From: JAWLFY01 sp964462125
GTDB lineage: Bacteria > Planctomycetota > Planctomycetia > Pirellulales > Pirellulaceae
Reading direction: 5' to 3'
DNA: 18,175 nt
Assembly: GCA_964462125.1 (NCBI GenBank)
Contig: CAYWXT010000099.1
Coordinates: 1-18,175 of the forward strand
Within the stretch, counting starts at the first letter, position 1; every line of letters begins with the position of its first letter. A program made the translations under genes and the position numbers. The notes beneath the pieces were generated by a model. The model saw only the letters and a program-made list of their open reading frames with translations. It did no database searches and was not told the DNA's origin. Of the stretch, positions 1 through 7,812 are shown piece after piece.

Positions 1-885
1 CGTCAGTGGGACGCGGTCCACGACAGCCATTCCGAGGCTGGAACCAAACAGCGCCTGCACCGTCGCCACGTCGGATCGGTTCAACTGGATCCACATCCGG
101 CCCCCCTCGGAGACCCATCGGCGGAGCGCCGCGGCCGCTCCTGGCTCCTGTTTCAAGCGTTGACCGGCAACCACGACCTGTCGCACTGGATCCCAGCCTT
201 CGATCGTCGCTGGCAGCAGTCGCTCGTTCGGGGAGGCGATCATCCGTGGCAAGCCGCGCGTCTTGAGCATCGCCAACAAGGCTTCATACGCCAGGTCTTG
301 CAATGGGTCATCGTCCTGCATCGGATCGACGGTTCCATCGTGCAGAAACGCGGTCCCTCCCGGCGGGAAGACTTGCTTCAAATGCGTGCCGCTGGTCCCA
401 TCCGCTTCGGCAGCCCCCGAAACGACACGACCGACAACCTCAACCTGATTGGCCGGTCCCAGGTCCCGAGGCAGGTGCACGGGAATGGTCGTCTCGCGGG
501 TCGCCCGCCCCGGCACCCACACGTCGCGGCCGAAGCGAAGTTCGGGCGCCGATTTCCAATGCACCGTCGCTCGCACCACCGCCGCCGCATCCGATTCATT
601 CCTAACGGAAACGCGGACCAACCCCCAGCGGCCCGGAGCAAACGACCGCAACCCGACCGACGAACCCAAACGGGTCACATGAACCGACTCATTCCCGACC
701 GATTCATCACCGCTGGCCCAGCGTCCCACCCCAAAACTCAACGCGCCGGCCAGGACCAACGCGCACACCGGCACCACCGATGACGGGAACAAAACGCGAT
801 CGGAGTCTAGGGAGAACACGGTTGATCCCAGGAAAACGAGGGTTGGCCGGGAGACGGAGAACGTAGCATAGCGGATGTCGCGCAT
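1..885 (-). CDS. Hypothetical exported/membrane-anchored protein, C-terminus cut by window edge
   Basis: The minus strand is open from 885 to the left edge with no stop, 295 codons as seen. The translation is protein-like: a hydrophobic segment (about residues 33-53 counted from 885, around VVPVCALVLAGALSFGVG), then a beta-rich stretch resembling an Ig/CARDB-like domain (RVSVRNESDAAAVVRATVHW), then an alpha/beta stretch with RWVSEGGRMWIQLNRSDVA. That last stretch recalls the class-I-glutamine-amidotransferase-like folds of large planctomycete membrane proteins. The start is uncertain. ATG at 885 is used here; ATG at 927 and GTG at 819 are in frame, and 819 would place the hydrophobic segment as a normal N-terminal signal or anchor. 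None has a clear ribosome binding site. The gene is divergent from the respiratory operon. I do not recognise a specific family, and function is unknown. All plus-strand ORFs here are its shadows. Confidence 0.72.
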   Translation of the reverse strand, partial: MRDIRYATFSVSRPTLVFLGSTVFSLDSDRVLFPSSVVPVCALVLAGALSFGVGRWASGDESVGNESVHVTRLGSSVGLRSFAPGRWGLVRVSVRNESDAAAVVRATVHWKSAPELRFGRDVWVPGRATRETTIPVHLPRDLGPANQVEVVGRVVSGAAEADGTSGTHLKQVFPPGGTAFLHDGTVDPMQDDDPLQDLAYEALLAMLKTRGLPRMIASPNERLLPATIEGWDPVRQVVVAGQRLKQEPGAAAALRRWVSEGGRMWIQLNRSDVATVQALFGSSLGMAVVDRVPLT

Positions 886-917
886 GGGCGACGGGTGTGA
901 ATCGAAACGATCTGCTT

Positions 918-945
918 TAGAATTCATCCTGGCGGGTTCAGGATG
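918..945 (+). promoter_or_regulatory. Candidate promoter/operator dyad ahead of the respiratory operon
   Basis: CATCCTG at 925-931 and CAGGATG at 939-945 form a perfect 7-bp inverted repeat with a 7-nt spacer. It ends 28 bp before the Rieske start. A TAGAAT hexamer at 918-923 is one mismatch from a -10 box and touches the dyad, but no convincing -35 box lies 16-18 bp upstream. The dyad could be an operator overlapping the promoter or a hairpin in the 5' leader. The sites are seen in the sequence; their role is inferred. Confidence 0.35.
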
Positions 946-973
946 GGTCGTTTGGCAACAGCGGGGGGACGTC

Positions 974-1453
974 ATGATCGACCGCAGAAAATGCTGTTCG
1001 CTGCTGGTTGCTGGGGGCGCAGCGATCGGTTCGGCGATCATGGCGGTGCCCGCAATCGTCGCAGCGATGAGCCCGGTATGGAAAGGACGTTCCGGTCCGG
1101 CATGGCGCCCAGCCGGTCGGATCGATGATTTTCCGCTCGGGAAAATCGAGCCGGTCACGGTTTCTGTTGGCCGGGGCGATTGGGCCCGTTCACTCGACAC
1201 CAAGTCAGTCTATGTGTGGCGGCGGTCGGAGGAGGATGTCGTCGTCTATTCCCGGAACTGTACCGATCTGAGTTGCCCGCTCACGTTCGACCCCGGTAGC
1301 GAATGTTTTTTTTGCCCTTGCCACGGAGGGATTTTTGGCAAGGATGGCCAACCGATGGCCGGGCCACCCCTAAAGCCGCTGTATCGGTACGACAGCCGGC
1401 TTCGCGATGGCATATTGGAAATCGATCTGTACTCGCTGCCGCCGATGACTTGA
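974..1453 (+). CDS. Rieske [2Fe-2S] protein of a bc-type quinol:cytochrome c reductase, first ligand His replaced by Asp
   Basis: This is the electron-accepting iron-sulfur subunit that takes an electron from quinol at the Qo site and passes it to cytochrome c. The 159-residue protein starts with a twin-Arg-like N-terminus (DRRKCC) and one membrane anchor (about 8-32), followed by the Rieske domain. The cluster loops read NCTDLSC (95-101) and CPCHGG (114-119), with Pro loop GPP (130-132). Canonical Rieske proteins have CxH...CxxH. Here C96, C114 and H117 are present, the disulfide Cys 101 and 116 are kept, but position 98 is Asp. H117 is the only His in the protein. ATG 974 was chosen over an in-frame start at 875 because it follows a G-rich Shine-Dalgarno (963-969) and gives a normal signal/anchor. 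It is the first gene of the operon, 16 bp before cytochrome b. Confidence 0.93.
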   Translation: MIDRRKCCSLLVAGGAAIGSAIMAVPAIVAAMSPVWKGRSGPAWRPAGRIDDFPLGKIEPVTVSVGRGDWARSLDTKSVYVWRRSEEDVVVYSRNCTDLSCPLTFDPGSECFFCPCHGGIFGKDGQPMAGPPLKPLYRYDSRLRDGILEIDLYSLPPMT

Positions 1454-1469
1454 CACCGGGAGGGGTCGC

Positions 1470-2882
1470 ATGGCCCGCAAGGTCCGAGAGTGGGTGGTCG
1501 ACCGTTTCGCCCTGCATGCGATCTACGGTTCGTTGCTGGACCGCCGGGTGCCGCGCGCCCATTGGTATTCCGGCGACGGCTCCACGCTGCTCGCGCTGCT
1601 GGGGATTCAGGTCTTGACCGGCGCGGTGTTGGCGCTGACGTACTCGCCCGCAGCCGATTCGGCGTACGAAAGTGTCGTCTACATCAGCGACGAGCAGACG
1701 CTCGGCTGGTTCATCCGTGGCCTCCATTACTGGTCGGCCGGGGCGATGATGGTGATGGTCACGTTTCACCTCTTCCGCCAGTTGCTCCTGGGGGGATACA
1801 AGTCACCTCGGGAGGGAACGTGGATCATCGGCGTGCTGTTGTTTTTCTGCGTGCTGATGCTGTCCTACACCGGTTACCTGTTGCGATGGGACGAGCGGTC
1901 GATCCACGGGGTGCGGGTGATGCTTCACATGTTGAACCGTGTTCCGCTGATCGGCGAGTCGTTATTGCTGTTCGTCCAGGGAGGCCCCGACATCGGTCCG
2001 CGCACGTTGACGCGGCTCTATGCGGTGCATGTGCTGCTGGTGCCGCTGTTGATGTTCCTGCTCGTCGGCGTTCATCTGTATCTGGTGATCATGCGCGGCA
2101 CGATCACCGACATCGAACGACGAGAACCGGTGGCGACGGCCGAGCAACAGCAGGAGCTTTACAAGCAAGAAGCAGCATCGCCAGAAGGGGGTGAGACGTT
2201 CTTCCCCTTCACGATGCTCAAGGCCGGAATCATGGCCGCCGTGGTGGTGACGGTGACGCTACTGCTCACACTGACGGTTGGGCCTCAGGAGCTTCACCCC
2301 GAGGCGAACTTGACCGACGCTTCGCAGCCGGCCGAGGAGTGGTGGTATTGGTGGTTCAGTGGTTTGATTGCGCTGCTGCCACCGGCGATCGCGCCCTGGT
2401 TCGTTGTCGCGTTTCCCCTCCTGGTCTTCATCGGGTTGCTACTGCTGCCATTTCTTGACCGTTCGCCGCTGCGGGGGATTCGCAAGCGGCCGATTTGGCT
2501 GGTCATTGTCGTGCTGCTGATCATCGCGATCCTGGTCCTCTCCGATTACCGGCGACGTTCGGCGTTCACCGGATGGCCCGAGGACCATCCGCCCACCATT
2601 CCGGCCGGCATGGCATTGCCAGCACAGGCCGAAACGGGGCGGCTGCTGTTCGCGCGCTATGGCTGCAACAGCTGTCACTCAATCGGCGGACGGGGACGCC
2701 AGGTCGGGACCGATTTTGCCTTGCTACGGGGACAGCTGTCGCGCGAGAAGATCCGCGAGTATATCCTGCGACCGCCGCCGGAGATCGTGATGCCCAGCTA
2801 TGAGGGACGCTTGGATGAGGACGAATTGATTGCGCTTGTCGAGTTTTGCCATGTTGTTCAGACCTTCCCGCTGCGTGATTGA
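1470..2882 (+). CDS. Cytochrome b with fused C-terminal cytochrome c domain (bc complex)
   Basis: This is the quinol-oxidising membrane subunit, 470 residues. Residues 1-210 form a four-helix cytochrome b core with haem ligand pairs H86/H100 (13 between) and H187/H202 (14 between, the b6-type spacing). Residues about 250-358 form the C-terminal subunit-IV-like helices. Residues about 385-470 are a monohaem cytochrome c domain (CNSCH 399-403, probable axial M441). The Qo-site motif that is normally PEWY appears as EEWW (289-292), keeping Glu-Trp. A strong Shine-Dalgarno (GGGAGGGG, 1458-1465) precedes ATG 1470. The gene lies between the Rieske and oxidase subunit II genes, and its 3' end overlaps the latter. 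Fusion of cytochrome c to cytochrome b replaces a separate cytochrome c1, as in menaquinol-type bc complexes of Gram-positive bacteria. Confidence 0.95.
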   Translation: MARKVREWVVDRFALHAIYGSLLDRRVPRAHWYSGDGSTLLALLGIQVLTGAVLALTYSPAADSAYESVVYISDEQTLGWFIRGLHYWSAGAMMVMVTFHLFRQLLLGGYKSPREGTWIIGVLLFFCVLMLSYTGYLLRWDERSIHGVRVMLHMLNRVPLIGESLLLFVQGGPDIGPRTLTRLYAVHVLLVPLLMFLLVGVHLYLVIMRGTITDIERREPVATAEQQQELYKQEAASPEGGETFFPFTMLKAGIMAAVVVTVTLLLTLTVGPQELHPEANLTDASQPAEEWWYWWFSGLIALLPPAIAPWFVVAFPLLVFIGLLLLPFLDRSPLRGIRKRPIWLVIVVLLIIAILVLSDYRRRSAFTGWPEDHPPTIPAGMALPAQAETGRLLFARYGCNSCHSIGGRGRQVGTDFALLRGQLSREKIREYILRPPPEIVMPSYEGRLDEDELIALVEFCHVVQTFPLRD

Positions 2883-3921
2883 GCGGCCCCTCGGGGTCGT
2901 CGCATTCGGCGTGGTCACCGCTTTTCTGGCGTTGGCCGGCTGCCATGCGGACCACCGGCAATCGATGCTGCATCCGGCCAGTTCAGCTTCGTCTGAAATC
3001 GCCGGGTTGTGGTGGTTCCTGTTCGCCGTCTGCACCACCGTTTTCGTGGTCGTGATCGGGCTGCTGTTGATGGCCATTTGGGGTCGCCCTTCGGCTTCGC
3101 AACCGCCCTCCGATGCGCGAGGTTCGTCGGGTCAGGACGGTTCGTTGGCCACCGCTCCCCGGTCACCCCTGGGGCACCGTTTCATCGTGGTCAGCGGCAT
3201 CATCGTCCCGTCATTGGTGCTGGTCGCCCTGCTCGTCGTTTCGGTCCGCGCGCAGGTGGCTTTGGCGACGCCCGAGCCCGACTTCACGATCCGCGTGGTG
3301 GGGCACATGTGGTGGTGGGAAGTCCGCTACCCGGAGCACCAAATCGTAACGGCCAACGAGATCATCATCCCGGTGGGCGAGCCGGTGCGGGTGGAGTTGA
3401 CCTCGGCGGACGTCATCCACAGCCTGTGGGTCCCCAACTTGCAAGGCAAGATGGACATGCTGCCGGGGAAGATCAACACAACCTGGCTGGCGTCAAACCG
3501 TACGGGGACGTTCCGCGGCCAGTGCGCCGAGTACTGTGGCGTCCAGCATGCCTTGATGGGGCTGCATGTCCGCGTCTTGCCCCGTGACGAATTTGACGCC
3601 TGGGTGGCCGATCGCCAACGGGCGCCGAAGGTCGAACAGACCGACTCGATTCGCCGCGGCCGCGAGGTCTTTTTCGACGTCGGTTGCGACTCCTGCCACG
3701 CGATCGCGGGGACGGAAGCGACCGGGCCGCGGGGGCCTGACCTGACCCACGTCGGCAGCCGCGAAAGGATCGGTGCCGGATTGCTGCCGAACAATCGCGG
3801 CAACCTCGGCGGCTGGATCAGCAACCCGCAAGCGATCAAACCGGGGAACCTGATGCCGCGGACACACATCCCGGCCGAGGACCTGCACCCGCTGCTCGAT
3901 TATCTCGAAAGTCTCCAGTAA
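2851..3921 (+). CDS. coxB: Cytochrome c oxidase subunit II with C-terminal cytochrome c (caa3 type), probable lipoprotein
   Basis: This subunit receives electrons from cytochrome c and carries the CuA centre. From ATG 2851 it is 356 residues. It has a lipoprotein signal (lipobox LAGC, Cys31), two membrane helices (about 53-77 and 111-132), and a cupredoxin domain with CuA ligands H190, C225, E227, C229, H233 and M236 (CAEYCGVQHALM). A C-terminal haem c domain follows (CDSCH 279-283, probable axial M335). The start is uncertain. TTG 2830 and GTG 2875 are in frame; the GTG would overlap the cytochrome b stop by 8 bp. ATG 2851 overlaps cytochrome b by 32 bp. All three keep the lipobox. The fused haem domain marks the oxidase as caa3 type. 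Confidence 0.95.
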   Translation: MLFRPSRCVIERPLGVVAFGVVTAFLALAGCHADHRQSMLHPASSASSEIAGLWWFLFAVCTTVFVVVIGLLLMAIWGRPSASQPPSDARGSSGQDGSLATAPRSPLGHRFIVVSGIIVPSLVLVALLVVSVRAQVALATPEPDFTIRVVGHMWWWEVRYPEHQIVTANEIIIPVGEPVRVELTSADVIHSLWVPNLQGKMDMLPGKINTTWLASNRTGTFRGQCAEYCGVQHALMGLHVRVLPRDEFDAWVADRQRAPKVEQTDSIRRGREVFFDVGCDSCHAIAGTEATGPRGPDLTHVGSRERIGAGLLPNNRGNLGGWISNPQAIKPGNLMPRTHIPAEDLHPLLDYLESLQ

Positions 3922-3932
3922 AAGGCCTGCCG

Positions 3933-6440
3933 GTGTCGCCGAGCTTCGAAGCCGAACAGCAACTTCGCCGCACCTGGGCACCTGCCCGTGGGTTTCCGGG
4001 GGTGCTCTCCGAGGTCAACAACCAGCTGATCGGGGTGCGGTTCATGGTCACCGCATTTCTGTTTTTTTTGATCGGTGGCGTCCTGGCGTTGTTGATGCGG
4101 ATCCAGTTGACCGTCGCGGAGAACGATTTTCTCGGCCCTCAGGTCTTCAACGAGCTGTTCACGATGCACGGCTCGACGATGATGTTCCTGTTTGCGGTCC
4201 CCTTCCTGGAAGGCTTGGCCTTGTACCTGTTGCCGCTGATGATCGGGGCTCGCGACGTCGCCTTTCCTCGGCTGACCGCCTTCGGCTATTGGGTCTATCT
4301 GTTCGGCGGTTTGCTGTTCTACGCCAGCTTTCTATTTGGCTCGGTCCCGGACGTGGGCTGGTTCGGCTACACGCCCCTTTCGACATCGCGGTTCACGGGC
4401 GTTTCGACCGACTTCTGGCTTCTGGGCTTGAGTCTGGTGGAGGTGGCGGGGCTGACCGCGGCGGTGGAGATCGTGGTCACAATCTTGAAGTTCCGCGCTC
4501 CGGGCATGACGTTGGGCCGGATGCCGCTGTTCGTTCTGACGCTGTTGGTCGTCGGGGTGATGATCCTGGTCGCCTTCACGGTCTTGCTGACGGCGACCGT
4601 GCTGTTGGAGCTCGACCGGGTGTTCGACACCGCCATTTTTGATGTCCAGCGGGGCGGCAGTGACCTGCTCTGGCAGCACCTGTTCTGGTTCTTCGGGCAT
4701 CCCGAGGTGTACATCATGTTCTTGCCGGCGAGCGGAATCATCTCGATGGTGATTCCGGCATTCTCTCGGCGACCGGTGGTCGGGTACGTCTTGATCGCGG
4801 TGGCGATCCTGGTCACTGGGTTTGTCAGCTTCGGCTTGTGGGTCCATCACATGTTCGCGACGGGGCTACCCGATTTGTCCATGGCGTTTTTTACCGGCGC
4901 GAGCCTGATGATCGCGATCGCCAGCGGCGTACAGGTGTTCGCCTGGATCGCGACCTTGTGGGGGAGCGGTCCCGAGCTGAAGGCGCCACTCTGCTTCGCG
5001 CTCGGGTTCGTGTTTCTGTTCGTACTGGGGGGCTTGACCGGTGTGATGGTGGCGGTGGTGCCATTCGATCAACAGGTTCATGACACGTACTTTGTGGTCG
5101 CTCACTTTCATTACGTGTTGATCGGTGGGGTACTGTTTCCGATTTTCGCGGGGCTTTACTACTGGCTGCCCAAGGTGACGGGTCGGAAGATGCATGAGCA
5201 ACTGGGACGTTGGAGTTTTTTGGCAATGTTCCTGGGCTTCAACATCACCTTTTTCCCGATGCACATCATGGGGTTCTTAGGCCTGCCGCGGCGTGTCTAT
5301 ACCTATCGGCCGGAGCTGGAACTCGACGGCTATAACATGGTGACAACGACCGGGGCGGGGCTGTTGGGGATGGGGGTACTGCTGTTTCTGGTCGACGTGG
5401 CCTACAGTCTGCGCCGCGGCCAGAGGTCGGGGAACAACCCTTGGAATGCAGATTCACTCGAGTGGGCGTCGGCGTCGCCGCCGCTTTCCTATTCGTTCGT
5501 CGATTTTCCGGTCGTGGGCGGCCGGCATCCGTTGTGGGAACCGGAAGCGGCGTCGGAACTCGAGGCGGTGAGGGATTTACGTCGGCAGTTGTCAGCGGAG
5601 CCTCAGCACTGGCGGGGCACGTTGGTGACCGACGCTACCGACACGCGGCCCCAGGCGATCCAGTTTCTGCCCTCCCCCACATACATTCCCTTTTGGACCG
5701 CGGCAGCAACGTTGGCAGCGGCGGCGGGCGTCTTGGCGCAGTCGTACATACTGGCTTCCGTCGCCGTTTTGATATTGGTCGTATGTGTGGCCAATTGGCT
5801 CCGCCCCCACCGCGTCACTTTGCGGATGCTTGAACGAAGCGATTTGGCTGAACGAACAGGGCTGCCGGTCATTCCCACGGGGACCGCTTCGGTCGGTTGG
5901 TGGGGGATGCTGGGCTTGCTGACGATCATCGGTTCCTCCTTCGCCGCTCTGATTTATTCCTACTTTTACATCCGCTTGTTCTCGGAACAGTGGCCTTCGC
6001 AAGGGTTGAAGCCACCGGACCTGTTGCCGGGAGCGGTTGCCGTTGCGGCGGTGCTCGGCGGCGCTCTTGTGCAGCGTTGGGGGTTTCGCCAACTTCACGC
6101 TGGAAGCATCCAACGTGTGGGTGCCAGTTTCAGTGTGACCGCCGGCGCCGGGCTCGCGTACCTCGCGGCGCAGTTTTGGGACTGGTCCCACCTGGGGTTT
6201 GTGCCGCAGACGAGTGCCTATGCGTCGCTGGTATTCGTGATCGGTGGGGCGATGTCGATATTGATATCCGTGGGGATCGCCTTCGCGATCGCCGGTCAGT
6301 GGCGGTTGCTGTGGGGCGGACCGCCGGTGCTTGCGCATCTGCGGCTGCACATGGAGGTGAGTCGGTTGTACTGGTCATTCGCGGTGGTGATCGCCGTGGT
6401 TGTCTTCGCCACGCTTTCCCTTTCCCCCCTTTTTTTGTGA
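3933..6440 (+). CDS. ctaD: Cytochrome c oxidase subunit I + III fusion
   Basis: This is the catalytic oxygen-reducing, proton-pumping subunit, 835 residues from GTG 3933 with AAAGG just upstream. Residues 1 to about 500 are subunit I: low-spin haem ligand H79 (MHG), CuB ligand and cross-linked Tyr in HPEVY (H256, Y260), CuB pair H305-H306, and haem ligands H391 and H393 (HFHYVLIGG). The Glu in HPEVY and the ARDVAFPR motif (106-113) indicate an A1-type haem-copper oxidase. After a hydrophilic linker (about 500-580), residues about 583-835 form a subunit III-like domain with YFYIR (677-681). The same I+III fusion is known from Thermus caa3 oxidase. No separate coxC is seen in the operon, consistent with the fusion. 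Confidence 0.96.
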   Translation: MSPSFEAEQQLRRTWAPARGFPGVLSEVNNQLIGVRFMVTAFLFFLIGGVLALLMRIQLTVAENDFLGPQVFNELFTMHGSTMMFLFAVPFLEGLALYLLPLMIGARDVAFPRLTAFGYWVYLFGGLLFYASFLFGSVPDVGWFGYTPLSTSRFTGVSTDFWLLGLSLVEVAGLTAAVEIVVTILKFRAPGMTLGRMPLFVLTLLVVGVMILVAFTVLLTATVLLELDRVFDTAIFDVQRGGSDLLWQHLFWFFGHPEVYIMFLPASGIISMVIPAFSRRPVVGYVLIAVAILVTGFVSFGLWVHHMFATGLPDLSMAFFTGASLMIAIASGVQVFAWIATLWGSGPELKAPLCFALGFVFLFVLGGLTGVMVAVVPFDQQVHDTYFVVAHFHYVLIGGVLFPIFAGLYYWLPKVTGRKMHEQLGRWSFLAMFLGFNITFFPMHIMGFLGLPRRVYTYRPELELDGYNMVTTTGAGLLGMGVLLFLVDVAYSLRRGQRSGNNPWNADSLEWASASPPLSYSFVDFPVVGGRHPLWEPEAASELEAVRDLRRQLSAEPQHWRGTLVTDATDTRPQAIQFLPSPTYIPFWTAAATLAAAAGVLAQSYILASVAVLILVVCVANWLRPHRVTLRMLERSDLAERTGLPVIPTGTASVGWWGMLGLLTIIGSSFAALIYSYFYIRLFSEQWPSQGLKPPDLLPGAVAVAAVLGGALVQRWGFRQLHAGSIQRVGASFSVTAGAGLAYLAAQFWDWSHLGFVPQTSAYASLVFVIGGAMSILISVGIAFAIAGQWRLLWGGPPVLAHLRLHMEVSRLYWSFAVVIAVVVFATLSLSPLFL

Positions 6441-6463
6441 CAAATCATCGGGAGCCCTTTGAG

Positions 6464-6859
6464 ATGACCGGTCGGTCAACAACCGCGGCTGCGGGACCTG
6501 GACGCTTGTCATTCGGCTTGTTTGGTCCAGCGATCGCCTGGTTGGTTCATCTGGTTGCCGTCGCAATGATAGCCGAATGGGGATGCATCTCCGGCATTCA
6601 TGAGTCGGAATTTCTCGGCGTCACCGCGGTGGCTTGGGGCGTGGTCTCGGTCACGATCGTTACGGCGCTGGTCGCCGTGGCTGGAACGTGGGTCGCGTTT
6701 CACGCCTATCGTCAACAACGAGGGTCGGATGCGGAGCGATCGCGGGACGAACGAACGGATCTCTTTATGTCGAAAGCCGGGTTGCTCGCGGGTACCCTTT
6801 TTGTGTTGATCATTTTGGTGGAGAGCATCCCGGTTCTGTATTTTCTGGCGGGGTGCTGA
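6464..6859 (+). CDS. Small three-helix membrane protein of the oxidase operon
   Basis: This 131-residue protein has three predicted membrane helices (about 16-38, 51-80, 105-128) and a charged cytoplasmic-type loop (81-104). A conserved-looking Glu-Trp-Gly-Cys ends the first helix (38-41), and the protein ends in Cys131. ATG 6464 was chosen because GGGAG lies at 6450-6454; the longer frame upstream is antisense-like shadow within ctaD. It starts 23 bp after ctaD and ends 2 bp before the CtaG gene. Small membrane proteins of this layout are often found next to cytochrome oxidase genes, where they may act as an accessory (subunit IV-like) subunit or assembly partner. Its function here is inferred from position only. 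Confidence 0.82.
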   Translation: MTGRSTTAAAGPGRLSFGLFGPAIAWLVHLVAVAMIAEWGCISGIHESEFLGVTAVAWGVVSVTIVTALVAVAGTWVAFHAYRQQRGSDAERSRDERTDLFMSKAGLLAGTLFVLIILVESIPVLYFLAGC

Positions 6860-6861
6860 GC

Positions 6862-7812
6862 ATGTCGTCGAAGTCCTGGATCGTCGCTGTTGGCGGCGCG
6901 GCATCGATGTTTTTGTTCGCCAGCGAGGCCCTCGCGCACGGGGCGCCTCTGGACCGCTGCGTGACGTGGCGCGATTGGAACACCGATCCGGTGATCCTGA
7001 TGAACCTAGCCGTGGTCGCTTGGCTTTATGCCCGGGGATGGAACCAGCTGCAGCGGGGCCGCGGCAATCGGCCGGTAGGGACGGCGGTCCAGGCTTGCTG
7101 CTTCGCGGCCGGAATCCTCGTGACCGCCGCCGCCTTGATCTCGCCCTTGGATCCACTCGGCGAACAGTTGGCATCGGCCCACATGGTCCAGCACATGGTC
7201 TTGATGACCGTGGCGGCTCCCCTGTTGATTCTGGGCGCCCCGTCACGCGTCTGCTTTTGCGGGCTTCCACCAGCTTGGCGCCGGTTCACGGCTCGTTGGC
7301 CACGTCGGCTGGGCGGGATCGTTCAACGACACCTCGGATCGTTGACCGCGATCTGGGGGCTGCATGCGTTCGGACTCTGGGTGTGGCATCTGCCGGTGCT
7401 GTACGGTGCGGCGGTGCAGCAGCCGTTGATTCACGACGCCCAGCACCTGACGTTCTTCGTCGTCGCCTGCCTCTTTTGGCAGCCGTTGCTTGACCCGGCC
7501 ATCCGGAGTCCAATCCATGGTGGCTTGGCGGTGTTGTACTTGTTCACCACGACGCTGCACGCCACCGTGCTGGGCGTCTTCATGACCATCGCTCCGGCGC
7601 CGTGGTATCCCGAGTACATCGGGCGCTGCGAACTGTGGGGGATCTCTCCGCTGGAGGACCAGCAGTTGGCGGGACTGATCATGTGGATGCCGGCTTGTCT
7701 ACCGTACGTCCTCGCCGCGGTGGGATTGTTCGCCCGAGCGATTCAGGATCCAGGGGGACAGCAGGCGGGAAACCAAGTGAGGGTGCGACGATTGGGAGGG
7801 ACAATATCATGA
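6862..7812 (+). CDS. CtaG-family (caa3-type) cytochrome c oxidase assembly factor
   Basis: This is a 316-residue polytopic membrane protein with an N-terminal signal-like segment (cleavage plausible after SEALA, about residue 25) and about six further helices. Features of the caa3_CtaG family are visible: MVQHMVLM with H107 to H111 region, HLP (H176-P178), HDAQH (191-195), H233, and DQQLAGLIMWMP (266-277). Members of this family are linked to formation of the copper centre of caa3 oxidases, and the His and Met residues suit copper handling. ATG 6862 lies two bases after the previous stop. The 3' end overlaps the next gene by ATGA, which suggests translational coupling. Confidence 0.9.
   Translation: MSSKSWIVAVGGAASMFLFASEALAHGAPLDRCVTWRDWNTDPVILMNLAVVAWLYARGWNQLQRGRGNRPVGTAVQACCFAAGILVTAAALISPLDPLGEQLASAHMVQHMVLMTVAAPLLILGAPSRVCFCGLPPAWRRFTARWPRRLGGIVQRHLGSLTAIWGLHAFGLWVWHLPVLYGAAVQQPLIHDAQHLTFFVVACLFWQPLLDPAIRSPIHGGLAVLYLFTTTLHATVLGVFMTIAPAPWYPEYIGRCELWGISPLEDQQLAGLIMWMPACLPYVLAAVGLFARAIQDPGGQQAGNQVRVRRLGGTIS

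Noticed and set aside
160..783. Plus-strand frame of 207 codons at the left end
   Set aside because: It lies antisense to the minus-strand protein that has a membrane segment and better composition; this frame is rich in Arg, Pro and His, typical of a high-GC shadow.
1281..1769. Minus-strand frame across Rieske/cytochrome b
   Set aside because: Antisense to two confidently identified respiratory genes.
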